Assembly (NCBI GenBank): GCA_050733695.1
Contig: JBOHTO010000054.1
Coordinates: 1-35,885, forward strand
Length of the DNA stretch: 35,885 nucleotides
Reading direction: 5' to 3'
Origin: JBOHTO01 sp050733695
GTDB lineage: Bacteria > Gemmatimonadota > Gemmatimonadetes > Gemmatimonadales > Gemmatimonadaceae
Made by a program: the position numbers and the translations under genes. The first letter of the stretch is position 1; every line of letters starts with the position of its first letter. Below, in pieces: positions 8,052 to 16,125 of this stretch. The notes under the pieces are model-generated. The model was not told where the DNA came from, did not search any database, and saw only the letters and a list, made by a program, of their open reading frames with translations.

Positions 8052-8522
8052 TTAGAGCAGGAGTTGCCCGACGATGCAGTGCATGTCGAGAAGGATGACT
8101 ACGCGGCCGTCGCCCAGTCGGGCCACTCCGCGCACGATCACGCGTGCGATGTCGGCATCATGACCAGCGATCACGGATTCCGCGTCCGCGGCCGCGCGGA
8201 CGTCGTCCTCGGCGATGCGCTGGACATCCATGACCTCGGTGACCGCTACACCGACGGCCTTCGAACCATGTTCCATGACGATGATCGACCCGTCCGCGGG
8301 AGGCGCTTCGCCCGGCCGTCCGTCCAGGCGCGCGGCCAGGTCGAGGACCGTGAGGACAGTGCCGCGAAGATTGATCAGGCCCAGCACACTGTCCGGCGCG
8401 CCCGGCAGCCGCGTGGCGTGGCGCACCGGAACGATCTCGCGCACGATCGCGATGTCACAGCCGTAGAGACGCTCACCGGCGCGAAACAGCAGCAGCCGTC
8501 CCGTGCCGATGTCAGTCTTCAC
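8052..8522 (-). CDS. cheW: CheW adaptor protein
   Basis: A 156-residue, single CheW domain: RLLLFRAGERLYGCDIAIVREIVP at the N-terminus, the conserved DSVLGLINLRGTVLTVLDL, and the C-terminal GDGRVVILLDMHCIVG. CheW bridges CheA to receptors. The best start is GTG 8522 (VKTDIGTGRL), which overlaps the RluD stop by 11 bases. The frame stays open to 9164, but the extra residues (Gly/Val and Arg/Ser-rich) are shadow translation of the RluD gene. No receptor gene is in the window, so any receptor partner must be encoded elsewhere. Confidence 0.9.
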   Translation of the reverse strand: MKTDIGTGRLLLFRAGERLYGCDIAIVREIVPVRHATRLPGAPDSVLGLINLRGTVLTVLDLAARLDGRPGEAPPADGSIIVMEHGSKAVGVAVTEVMDVQRIAEDDVRAAADAESVIAGHDADIARVIVRGVARLGDGRVVILLDMHCIVGQLLL

Positions 8523-9684
8523 GCTCGAAGAAGCCAAAGTAGTCCAGTGTGTCCGTGTGAGGAATCGAGATTCCCGAGTCGACGCCAGCCGCCGCCACGA
8601 GCGACTGGACGAGATCAGCCGGCAGCGGCGAGCGCACGTCCACGATATCGCCACTCGCCGGATGCGAAAAACGAAGCCAGGCCGCGTGCAGGAACTGCCG
8701 CCGCGGTGCAAGCGCGAGCAGCCGCCGTCCACCGCCTCCACCGTAGTTGTCATCGCCCACCACCGGGTGTCCGATCGCCGCCAGATGCACGCGGATCTGA
8801 TGTGTTCGCCCCGAGTGAAGCCGCGCCCGCAGCAGGTCGACAGAATCGAAGCGCGCGAGCCGGAGAACGTCCGTTCGCGCACTTCGCCCTGTACTGACGA
8901 TCGCCATCCGCTTCCGGTCTCGCGGATCGCGCCCGAGCGGCCGATCGATGCTGATCCTCTCGTCACCCACGTGCCCCCAGCACAGCGCCGCGTACCGCCG
9001 GCTGATGCGCCGCGCCGCCATCGCGGCGCCGAGAGCCCGGTGCGCGCGCTCGGTCTTGGCCACGAGAATGAGCCCCGAGGTGTCCTTGTCGAGCCGGTGT
9101 ACGATACCCGGGCGAACCGCGGCCCCACCCACACCCACACCCCCACCCCCACCCCCACCCCCACCCCGCGCTTCCCCGCCGTCGGAGGAACCCGGCGTCG
9201 CGGCCTCGGCCTGACCCTGGGCGGCCTGCAGCCGGGCGGCTGGCCCCCGGGCGACCTGGCCGGACAGCGGCACGCCCCGCCCGAGAAGCGCGTTCACGAG
9301 AGTCCCGGTCCAGTTTCCCGGCGCAGGGTGGACCACCATGCCCGCCGGCTTGTCCACCACGAGCAGTTCCTCGTCCTCGTACGCGACGGCGATCGGGATC
9401 GACTCGGCGGCGAGCGGGCGCAGGGGAGCCTCCGCCCGGACGGTGACCGCGACGACCTCGCCAGCCGTCGCCCTGTAGCTCGCCCTCTCGCGCCGGCCAT
9501 CCACCGTCACCCCGCCTGTTGCGATCAGCGTGGCCGCGCGCGTGCGCGATGTCCCCAGACGCTCGGCGACGAGCAGGTCGAGTCGTAGGTCGCTGTCCCG
9601 GTCGAGGCGAAAAGCGTGCATCTGTCCCGCATCGCCGGCTTCGGGACCTGCGTGGGCATGAGCGTCGCGCGGTGGCTCGCTCAC
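8512..9684 (-). CDS. rluD: RluD/RluA-family 23S rRNA pseudouridine synthase with Gly-rich insert
   Basis: About 390 residues. It has an N-terminal S4 RNA-binding domain (LRLDLLVAERLGTSRTRA, then GGVTVDGRRE) and a pseudouridine synthase domain with DEELLVVDKPAGMVVHPAPG, the catalytic-Asp motif IVHRLDKDTSGLILVAK and RLHSGRTHQIRVHLAAIGHPVVGD. Family members normally pass from the LSG segment to RPGIVHRL within about ten residues. Here roughly 48 residues intervene, ending in a run of Gly and Gly-Val encoded by a GGGGGT-type repeat. The insert lies before the catalytic loop and probably loops out. The start is uncertain: GTG 9684 lies 7 bases after the lspA stop, and ATG 9621 (MHAFRLDRDSDL) is the alternative. 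The product modifies 23S rRNA; the exact site is not determined. Confidence 0.88.
   Translation of the reverse strand: MSEPPRDAHAHAGPEAGDAGQMHAFRLDRDSDLRLDLLVAERLGTSRTRAATLIATGGVTVDGRRERASYRATAGEVVAVTVRAEAPLRPLAAESIPIAVAYEDEELLVVDKPAGMVVHPAPGNWTGTLVNALLGRGVPLSGQVARGPAARLQAAQGQAEAATPGSSDGGEARGGGGGGGGGVGVGGAAVRPGIVHRLDKDTSGLILVAKTERAHRALGAAMAARRISRRYAALCWGHVGDERISIDRPLGRDPRDRKRMAIVSTGRSARTDVLRLARFDSVDLLRARLHSGRTHQIRVHLAAIGHPVVGDDNYGGGGGRRLLALAPRRQFLHAAWLRFSHPASGDIVDVRSPLPADLVQSLVAAAGVDSGISIPHTDTLDYFGFFERED
9123..9167 (-). repeat. G-rich short tandem repeat in the rluD gene
   Basis: On the coding strand this reads as repeated GGGGGT units followed by GGGTGT units, giving the poly-Gly and Gly-Val part of the insert. 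The 6-base period keeps the reading frame when copies are gained or lost. Four or more adjacent G runs satisfy the usual G-quadruplex pattern. Confidence 0.85.
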
Positions 9685-9691
9685 GCCGGGA

Positions 9692-10219
9692 TCACGGCCC
9701 GGGTCGCGCCGGTGCTCGCGCCGCTGCGGCCGCCGCCTCGCGGTCCTCGCCCCAGAGAACCCAGGCGAGCAGAAACGCACCGGTGCTCACTGCCATGTCC
9801 GCCACGTTGAATGTCGGCCAGCGCCACGCACCGACCCCGACATCCAGGAAGTCGACGACGCCGCGGCTGGAGCGGAGCCGGTCGATGAGGTTGCCAACGG
9901 CGCCCGCCGTGACGAGAGCGATCGCGAGCGTTCGCTGCCAGTCGCCCGCCCTGGTCGTGCGGTAGAGGTGCGCCAGGAGAAAGAGCGCCCCGATGGTGAG
10001 TGCCGTGAATATCCACCGCGAATGCGGGCCCAGGTACAGTCCGAAGGCCGCTCCCGGGTTGTACACGAGCGTCAGTCGGACGACGTCGCCGAAAACCTCG
10101 TGCGGCACGCGCTGCGGAACGAGATACGTTTCCGCGAGCATCTTGGTGATGATGTCGAGAATCAGTACACCCGTCACAGTGCTCCAGAACAGTGCGGATC
10201 TAGTTCTGGTTCTTTCCAT
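9692..10219 (-). CDS. lspA: Lipoprotein signal peptidase II
   Basis: A 175-residue inner-membrane aspartyl protease that removes signal peptides from prolipoproteins. It shows the family motifs LVYNPGAAFG, VGNLIDRL, the first catalytic Asp in GVVDFLDVG and the second in FNVADMAV. Four hydrophobic segments are visible (LFWSTVTGVLILDII, WIFTALTIGALFLLAHLY, TLAIALVTAGAVGNL and MAVSTGAFLLAWVLW). The start at ATG 10219 (MERTRTRSALF) overlaps the 3' end of the TraR/DksA gene by 20 bases. The frame is open further upstream but that sequence is shadow. Position between the TraR/DksA and RluD genes suggests co-transcription. Confidence 0.93.
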   Translation of the reverse strand: MERTRTRSALFWSTVTGVLILDIITKMLAETYLVPQRVPHEVFGDVVRLTLVYNPGAAFGLYLGPHSRWIFTALTIGALFLLAHLYRTTRAGDWQRTLAIALVTAGAVGNLIDRLRSSRGVVDFLDVGVGAWRWPTFNVADMAVSTGAFLLAWVLWGEDREAAAAAARAPARPGP

Positions 10220-10628
10220 CTTCTTCGCGCTGCTTGCACGTGATGCACAGCCGCGCGTGCGGAAGCGCATCGAGCCGATCGAAATCGATGTACTCGCCAC
10301 AGTTCTGACAGAGACCGAAAGTCTCCGGCGATCGGTACAGCCGGCGCAGGGCTTCATCAATGTGCCAGAGGAAGCGGCCTTCCTGGCTGGCGAAGAGGAA
10401 TGCCTTCTCGCGCTCCATGGCGTCGGTACCCTGATCGGCCATGTGAAAGGAGTACGAGCTCAGGTCACCGTCCGCCGACTGCGGTGTTGCTCCGAACGTC
10501 TCGTCGTAGCTGCCGAGCTCCTTGAGAACGCGGTTCCTCTCCTCGAGCAATCGCTTCTCGAAGTGGGCAAGCATCTTCTTCGTCATCTTCCCCGGCTTCG
10601 ACTTTTTCGTTCCGCTACTTGATGGCAT
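10200..10628 (-). CDS. TraR/DksA-family zinc-finger protein
   Basis: A 142-residue protein with a Lys-rich N-terminus, a long helical region (LAHFEKRLLEERNRVLKEL), an acidic AMEREKAFLF segment and a C-terminal four-Cys zinc site, GLCQNCGEYIDFDRL followed by LCITCKQ. This is the layout of DksA/TraR proteins, which enter the RNA polymerase secondary channel and alter initiation, often with ppGpp. The DksA tip Asp pair is not obvious to me, so regulatory activity is uncertain. The ATG at 10628 overlaps ileS by 14 bases. ATG 10586 (MTKKMLAHF), with GGGGAAG before it, is a plausible alternative. Confidence 0.85.
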   Translation of the reverse strand: MPSSSGTKKSKPGKMTKKMLAHFEKRLLEERNRVLKELGSYDETFGATPQSADGDLSSYSFHMADQGTDAMEREKAFLFASQEGRFLWHIDEALRRLYRSPETFGLCQNCGEYIDFDRLDALPHARLCITCKQREEDGKNQN

Positions 10629-13600
10629 CCTGGTCTGTCCTGGTCAGGGCGATGCGGACCGCCGTGTCATGAATGTCGACGGTCGCATTCGCATGATATT
10701 CTGCATCCGCCGGATCGCCCACCCTTATCTCGAGGGCGAGCGTCTCGTAAGCTATCCTGGTTTCGTGCTCGCGCACGGCACTTTCCACTTCCGGGCTACC
10801 GGCCACGGCGAGCAGAATGCGGTCGCTCACCGCCAATCCGGCCTCCTTCCTCAGGCGCTGCACGCGGCTCGTGAGCTCGCGGGCGATCCCTTCGCGTCCG
10901 AGCGCAGGCGTCACGGTGGCATCCAGCGCTGCGAAGAACCCGCCGCTTTCCTTCACCACCAGCGGGCCGGCGGCGCGACGCACGATCACGAGATCGTCCG
11001 GGTCCAGCGTGTGCGCTTCCTTTCCGACGTTCACGGTCACCGGTTCCGCCCGTTCGAAGGCGCGCAGTGCATCGCTCGAGAGCGCGGCGATCGCGCTCGC
11101 CGCCTCCGGGGTGGCTGGTCCGAACTTCCTTCCCAGGGAACGATAATTGGCCTTCGCTTCGAGTGTGACCAGCGCATCGCCCGAAGCCGCGATGTCCACG
11201 CGCTTGACGTTGAGCTCGGCGGCGAGCAGCGGAAGCAGCGCCTCCAGATCGGGCTCTGGAATGCCGGGTGCGACACACACGAGCCGCGACAGGGGCTGCC
11301 TCACCCTGACTCCGGCTTCCTCGCGCGCCGCGCGCGCCAGTGTAGAGAGTTCGCGAATGGCGGCCATCGCCACATCGAGGTTGCGATCGATCGCTGCGCG
11401 AGACCCGCGTGGGCGTACGTAGGCGGCGAGGTGCACGGACTCTCCCGTGAGCTCGCGATGGATCCAGTCGCTGACGAAAGGCGCCAATGGAGCAAGCAGA
11501 CGGCAGCATACGACCAGCACCTCGTGCAGCGTTGCGAACGCCGCGCGGTTGTCGTCGCCGTCGACGTCGTAGAACCTCGGCCGGTTGAGTCGAACGTACC
11601 ACTGCGAAACATCGGACACTATGAAGTCCATGATTGCGCGCGCCGCAGTGTAGGCGTCGTACTGTTCGAGCGATGCGTCGGCCAGGTCCTCCACGATCGC
11701 GAGTCGCGACAGAATCCAGCGGTCGACCAGCGGTCTCGACCCGGCCGGCGGGTCGGCCTGCGATGGCGCCCAGCCGAAGTTGGCGTACAGCGCGAAGCTT
11801 CCGCTGTAGATGTTCTTGAACGTCAGTAGAAAGCGTCCGGTTGTCTCGCGAAGCGCCCCTTCATCGAAACGGCGCGGAAGCCACACCTGGCTGGCAGATA
11901 CCAGGAACAACCGCACCGAGTCGGCACCGTGTTGGGCCAGCACCGGCCACGGCTCCACGACGTTCCCGCGGCTCTTGGACATCTTCTGCCCATTCGCATC
12001 GAGCACGAGGTCATTCACGACCACCGCGCGGTAGGGTGCCGCGGAAGCGGCCCCGTTGTTCGGCAGCGCATCGTCCAGCCCCGTGGCAATCGCGAGCAGC
12101 GAGTAGAACCATCCCCGCGTCTGATCCACGCCCTCGGCGATCAGATCGGCCGGATAGAGCCGTTGCACGCTCTCGCGTCCCTCGAATGGGTAATGCCACT
12201 GCGCGAACGCCATCGACCCGGAGTCGAACCATGCATCGATGACCTCGGGTACCCGGCGCTGTGTGCCGCCGCAGCCCGCAATGCGGCACGTCCACTCGAA
12301 CGCGTCGATGAACGGCTTGTGCGGGTCGAAGTCGGCATCCAGCGGGCGCCCCGTACGCTCCTCCAGATCCGCGTAGCCGCCGATCACGTCGACATGCTCG
12401 CTGTCGCGATCGCAGGTCCACACCGGCAGAGGTGTACCCCAGTACCGGTCGCGCGAGATCGCCCAGTCGATGTTGTTCGTGAGCCATTCACCGAATCGGC
12501 GCTCACCCGTCTCCGGCGGATGCCAGTCGACGCGTGCGTTGCGCGCGAGCATGGCATCGCGGACGGCCGTGGTGCGGATGAACCACGACGTGCGCGCGCA
12601 GTACAGCAGCGGCGTGCCGCAGCGCCAGCAGTGCGGGTACGAGTGCGTGAGCGTGGCCGCCTTCCAGAGCACCCCGCGCGCGCGAAGCTCATCGATGATC
12701 GGCCCGTCGGCGTCCTTCACGAACCGCCCGCCCACCACGGGCATATCGGCCGGAAACTCGCCGCGCGCGTTCACGGGTTGAACGAACACGAGTCCGTGTC
12801 GTTGGCCTGCGGCGTAATCGTCGGCACCGAAGGCCGGCGCCACGTGAACTATCCCCGTTCCCTCATCGGCGGAAACGAAGCGTTCCGCGACGATGATCTC
12901 GTTCGCACCGTCGCCGTACGTCACCCAGTCCAGGGGCCGTCGATAGCGCGCCCCTTCGAGCTCGGAGCCGCGCATCGTGCGCAGTACGGTCCAGCGCTCG
13001 GCGTAGTCGTCGCCCAGCACGGCTCCGGCGCGGGATGCGGCTACGATCACGCTGTCCCTGGCGGTGTCGGTTGCGCCTCCGGCTTCGGTTCGCCGCAGCT
13101 CGGCGTATTCCAGCTCCGGATGGACAGCCAGCGCCACGTTCGAGACCAGCGTCCACGGCGTGGTCGTCCACACCAGGAGCCGCCGCCTCGATCGATCGCG
13201 CCCGCCGGAAGCTGCCCCTCCCGCGTCTTCCGCCCGTCCCGCGCATCCCCCGTTCTCGACAGCGGGCGCCACGAGATCGAGGGCCACGTACACGCTCGGG
13301 TCCGCGACATCCTCGTAACCCTGTGCCACCTCGTGGCTGGAGAGCGCCGTGCCGCAGCGCGCGCAATACGGCAGCACCTTGTGGCCGCGCGTGAGCAGGC
13401 CCTTCTCGTGCAGCGTCCTGAGCGCCCACCATACGCTCTCGATGTAGTCGTTCGAGTACGTGATGTAGGGGTCATCGTAGTCCAGCCAGTAGCCGATTCG
13501 CGCGCTCAGTCGCTCCCAGTCGCCCCTGTATGTCCACACGCTGTCCCGGCACAGCCGGTTGAACCTCTCCACGCCGATTTCCTCGATGAGCTGCTTGCCG

Positions 13601-13983
13601 CCGATGCGGCGTACTTCATCGGCCGTCAGTCCGCGTTCCCTCGCAATGCGCTCCGCGAGCTGCTTCTCCACCTCGATCTCGACGGGCAGGCCGTGCGTGT
13701 CCCAGCCGGCCTTGCGCGTGACGTGGTAGCCGCGCATCGCGCGATGCCGGCAGAACAGATCCTTCAGCGTGCGCGAAAATACGTGGTGGATTCCGGGACG
13801 CCCGTTCGCAGTGGGCGGCCCTTCGTAGAAGACGAACTCCTCGCTTCCCTCGCGCGCGGCGAGCGTGCGGGCGAAGAGGTCCTCGGATGTCCAGCGCGCG
13901 AGCAGTTCCTCCTCGATCCCGGCCGCCGGCCGATCGGGAGCGAGCGGCTCAAAACGCACCGGTTCCGTGCGCACGGCTGTCAC
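10615..13983 (-). CDS. ileS: Isoleucyl-tRNA synthetase, IleRS2 type, with GXHH signature
   Basis: A 1122-residue class I synthetase that charges tRNA-Ile. The start GTG 13983 overlaps the nucleoside phosphorylase stop as GTGA. The ATP-binding signature is at residues 62-68, within GRPGIHHVFS: the His and Gly of HIGH are swapped to give G64-I-H66-H67. The second signature, KMSKS, is intact at 667-671 (GQKMSKSRGN). The CP1 editing domain is present (VWTTTPWTLVSN, then GTGIVHVAPAFGADD), as is a Cys-rich segment (PYCARCGTALSSHE). The C-terminus lacks the Cys4 zinc motif of IleRS1 and ends like IleRS2/eukaryotic enzymes. GXHH-type IleRS2 has been reported as highly mupirocin-resistant; for this protein that is a prediction. 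A short Gly/Arg-rich insert lies in CP1 near residues 240-268. Confidence 0.95.
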   Translation of the reverse strand: MTAVRTEPVRFEPLAPDRPAAGIEEELLARWTSEDLFARTLAAREGSEEFVFYEGPPTANGRPGIHHVFSRTLKDLFCRHRAMRGYHVTRKAGWDTHGLPVEIEVEKQLAERIARERGLTADEVRRIGGKQLIEEIGVERFNRLCRDSVWTYRGDWERLSARIGYWLDYDDPYITYSNDYIESVWWALRTLHEKGLLTRGHKVLPYCARCGTALSSHEVAQGYEDVADPSVYVALDLVAPAVENGGCAGRAEDAGGAASGGRDRSRRRLLVWTTTPWTLVSNVALAVHPELEYAELRRTEAGGATDTARDSVIVAASRAGAVLGDDYAERWTVLRTMRGSELEGARYRRPLDWVTYGDGANEIIVAERFVSADEGTGIVHVAPAFGADDYAAGQRHGLVFVQPVNARGEFPADMPVVGGRFVKDADGPIIDELRARGVLWKAATLTHSYPHCWRCGTPLLYCARTSWFIRTTAVRDAMLARNARVDWHPPETGERRFGEWLTNNIDWAISRDRYWGTPLPVWTCDRDSEHVDVIGGYADLEERTGRPLDADFDPHKPFIDAFEWTCRIAGCGGTQRRVPEVIDAWFDSGSMAFAQWHYPFEGRESVQRLYPADLIAEGVDQTRGWFYSLLAIATGLDDALPNNGAASAAPYRAVVVNDLVLDANGQKMSKSRGNVVEPWPVLAQHGADSVRLFLVSASQVWLPRRFDEGALRETTGRFLLTFKNIYSGSFALYANFGWAPSQADPPAGSRPLVDRWILSRLAIVEDLADASLEQYDAYTAARAIMDFIVSDVSQWYVRLNRPRFYDVDGDDNRAAFATLHEVLVVCCRLLAPLAPFVSDWIHRELTGESVHLAAYVRPRGSRAAIDRNLDVAMAAIRELSTLARAAREEAGVRVRQPLSRLVCVAPGIPEPDLEALLPLLAAELNVKRVDIAASGDALVTLEAKANYRSLGRKFGPATPEAASAIAALSSDALRAFERAEPVTVNVGKEAHTLDPDDLVIVRRAAGPLVVKESGGFFAALDATVTPALGREGIARELTSRVQRLRKEAGLAVSDRILLAVAGSPEVESAVREHETRIAYETLALEIRVGDPADAEYHANATVDIHDTAVRIALTRTDQDAIK

Positions 13984-14861
13984 ATCCGCTCCAGCACGCC
14001 GCGCACGAGTGCCGCGAGCTGCGGCTCCGCGCGTCCGGCGGTCGCGATGATCGTGGCGATGTCGGCCGGCTCCAGGGCATCCGGAAGGCACTGATCCGTG
14101 ATTATCGAGATGCCCAGTACCCGCATTCCGGCGTGCACCGCCGCGATCACTTCGGGCACCGTCGACATGCCGACCGCGTCCGCGCCGATGCCGCGGAGGA
14201 AACGGTACTCCGCACGCGTCTCCAGACAGGGTCCGGTGACGGCGACGTAGACACCCTCGCGAAGAACGATGCCCAGATCGCGAGCGACGACGCGCGCCAT
14301 GGCTCGCAGCCCCTCGTCATACGGCGCTGACATGTCCGGAAAGCGCGGACCGATCCTCTCATCGTTGGGCCCCACCAGCGGGTTGTCGCCCAGCATGTTG
14401 ATATGGTCCGCAATGAGCATCAGGTCACCCGGGGCCCAGAGCGGATGCATCCCGCCGCATGCGTTGGAGACAATCAATGTGTTCGCGCCCAGCAACCGCA
14501 GCACGCGCACCGGGAAGACGACCTGCTGCAGCGAATAGCCTTCGTAGCGATGAAAGCGGCCCTGCATCGCCATCACGGTTCTCCCGGCCAGGGAGCCGCA
14601 GATCAGACGGCCTTCATGCGACTCCACGGTCGAGAGCGGGAAGCCCGTGATCTCGCCGTACGGGATGGTGACGGCAGCGTCGATCTGTGCACCCAGGGCG
14701 CCGAGGCCGGTGCCGAGCACGATTGCGGCGTCCGGTCGCTCGCCGAAACGGGCGCGCACGGCGGCAGCAGCAGCCTCCAGCGCCTTGCGGACATGCGCGA
14801 CGGGACCTGACGTCGAACCGTCTGGCGCGTTGTCTACGGTCGTTGCGGGCGCACTGGTCAT
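13980..14861 (-). CDS. punA: Purine nucleoside phosphorylase (trimeric class)
   Basis: A 293-residue member of the trimeric PNP/MTAP family: AAIVLGTGLGAL, the phosphate-contacting GRFHRYEGYS, VSNACGGMHP, GPCLETRAEYRFL and GADAVGMSTVPEVIAA. It cleaves purine nucleosides with phosphate to base plus ribose-1-phosphate in salvage, a natural companion to hpt upstream in the same run. The base-contacting Glu is E214. The residue matching human Asn243 is Asp256 (ISIITDQCLP). In human PNP the N243D change broadens use to adenosine, so 6-aminopurine use is possible here; that is inference. The start at ATG 14861 has GGTGAG right before it, and it lies 15 bases after the DivIVA-like gene. Confidence 0.92.
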   Translation of the reverse strand: MTSAPATTVDNAPDGSTSGPVAHVRKALEAAAAAVRARFGERPDAAIVLGTGLGALGAQIDAAVTIPYGEITGFPLSTVESHEGRLICGSLAGRTVMAMQGRFHRYEGYSLQQVVFPVRVLRLLGANTLIVSNACGGMHPLWAPGDLMLIADHINMLGDNPLVGPNDERIGPRFPDMSAPYDEGLRAMARVVARDLGIVLREGVYVAVTGPCLETRAEYRFLRGIGADAVGMSTVPEVIAAVHAGMRVLGISIITDQCLPDALEPADIATIIATAGRAEPQLAALVRGVLERM

Positions 14862-14876
14862 CTCACCGCGGTCCGA

Positions 14877-15434
14877 TCATTCCTTGATGAGCGAGTCGAG
14901 CCACGCCGGTGTCGCGTGTCCGGGGCGCGAGGCGTCGTCCCCGGCATCGCTCTCGTGCGAAGCCGGACGCTCGGTCGCGTCGGCGGCCTCGATCTCCGCG
15001 AGTTGGCGTTCCACGACAACCCGCATCTGCGCCAGGTAGGCACGGCGCGAACGATCGAGCATGAGCACCTCCTCCTGCAGGCGGCGGATCTCGGCCCGGG
15101 TCGTCTCCAGCAGACGCTCACCTTCCGCGCGCGCCTCGCGAAGGATCAACTGCGCCTCGCGCTCGGCCTGCTCGCGTATCTCGGCACGGAGCTGCTGCGC
15201 GGAGATGAGGGCGTCGTTGAGCGCCTTGTCTCGCTCGCGGAACGCGCGGAGCTGCTCATGGAACCCCTTCGCCTTCGCCTCGAGGTCAACGTTGATGCGC
15301 GTGAGCCGTTCCATCTCGTCGGCCACCTGTTCGCGGAATCGCTCCACGCGTTCTATTTCGTAGCCGCGCATCGCCTTGACCAGCTCGTATCGCCTGACCT
15401 CGAGCGGGGTCAGATGGAAGATTTCATCGTTCAT
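14877..15434 (-). CDS. DivIVA-domain coiled-coil protein
   Basis: A 185-residue protein beginning MNDEIFHLTPLEVRRYEL and continuing MRGYEIERVERFREQV. This matches the DivIVA/GpsB N-terminal lipid-binding module (LTPLDI, RGYD, VDxFL). A long, charged coiled coil follows (about residues 35-150) with heptads such as EAKAKGFHEQLRAFRER and EAQLILREARAEGERLLET. The tail is acidic and flexible. DivIVA proteins sit at curved membrane and organise division, polar growth or polarity. The ATG overlaps the yggS stop as ATGA. Linkage to yggS recalls the ylmE-divIVA neighbourhood of Gram-positive bacteria. The frame stays open to 15653, but that part is shadow of yggS. Confidence 0.85.
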   Translation of the reverse strand: MNDEIFHLTPLEVRRYELVKAMRGYEIERVERFREQVADEMERLTRINVDLEAKAKGFHEQLRAFRERDKALNDALISAQQLRAEIREQAEREAQLILREARAEGERLLETTRAEIRRLQEEVLMLDRSRRAYLAQMRVVVERQLAEIEAADATERPASHESDAGDDASRPGHATPAWLDSLIKE

Positions 15435-16114
15435 GTGATCCTCGCTCCGAAGAGGACCGTCCCCAAGCGGACGATCGTCGCACCTTCCTCCACCGCGATC
15501 TCGTAATCGTTGGACATCCCCATCGACAGCTCCGTAACCGGAAGGCCGGCTGCCGACAGGCGGGACATCGCCACTCGTGCACCGGCGAAGACGGCGCGGA
15601 GCTGCGTCTCGCTCGCGTCCAGCGGAGCCATGGTCATGATTCCCCGGACGCATAACCCCGGATGTTCCGCGAGGCGCTCCGCCTCGAACGCGAGCGCCTC
15701 GGGTGCGAACCCTCCCTTCGAGCCTTCACCCGACACGTTCAACTGCACGAGCGAATCGACTCGCCTGCGCTGCCGTTCTCCCGCGGCCGCGAGCGCGTCG
15801 GCCAACCGCATGCTGTCGAGCGAATGCACCATTGCGAATCCGGCGACCGCCGCCACCTTGTTGCGCTGGAGATGACCGATCAGATGCCAGCGCAGCGGCT
15901 CGGCAACGTCGTTCATCTTCGCGAGCGCTTCCTGCACCCGATTCTCGCCCACATCACGAAGACCGGCCGCCCATGCCGCGCGGGGCGCTTCGGGTCCATG
16001 CGACTTGGTTACGGCGACGATCGTTACCTGCTGTCCGTGACCCCCTCGAACAACCGCGGCGGCAATCCTGGAGCGAACCTCCGCCAGACGGTCGCCCAGG
16101 TCGTCAAAAGGCAT
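15431..16114 (-). CDS. yggS: YggS/PLPBP-family PLP homeostasis protein
   Basis: A 227-residue PLP-binding barrel protein without a known catalytic reaction; it helps balance pyridoxal phosphate. The PLP-binding Lys is K37 in VTIVAVTKSHG. Other family motifs are GENRVQEALAK, RWHLIGHLQRNKV, HSLDSMRLA, LVQLNVSGEGSKGGF, VRGIMTMAPLD and ELSMGMSNDYEIAVEEGATIVRLGTVLFG. It lies 11 bases after the DUF2723 stop and overlaps the DivIVA-like gene as ATGA. No strong Shine-Dalgarno precedes ATG 16114, so it may rely on coupling to the gene before it. Confidence 0.93.
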   Translation of the reverse strand: MPFDDLGDRLAEVRSRIAAAVVRGGHGQQVTIVAVTKSHGPEAPRAAWAAGLRDVGENRVQEALAKMNDVAEPLRWHLIGHLQRNKVAAVAGFAMVHSLDSMRLADALAAAGERQRRRVDSLVQLNVSGEGSKGGFAPEALAFEAERLAEHPGLCVRGIMTMAPLDASETQLRAVFAGARVAMSRLSAAGLPVTELSMGMSNDYEIAVEEGATIVRLGTVLFGARIT

Positions 16115-16125
16115 AAGAGTGTAAG

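Noticed and set aside
8523..9164. N-terminal extension of CheW with a Gly/Val-rich head
   Set aside because: It is shadow translation of the repeat and coding region of the RluD-type gene; a normal CheW begins near 8522.
9123..9167. Short-spaced repeats considered as a CRISPR-like or variable-number locus outside genes
   Set aside because: The unit is only 6 bases, has no spacers, and lies in frame within a coding region.
11929..14094. Plus-strand frame of 721 codons opposite ileS
   Set aside because: Rich in Arg, His and Ala without recognisable motifs; the opposite strand is a complete IleRS.
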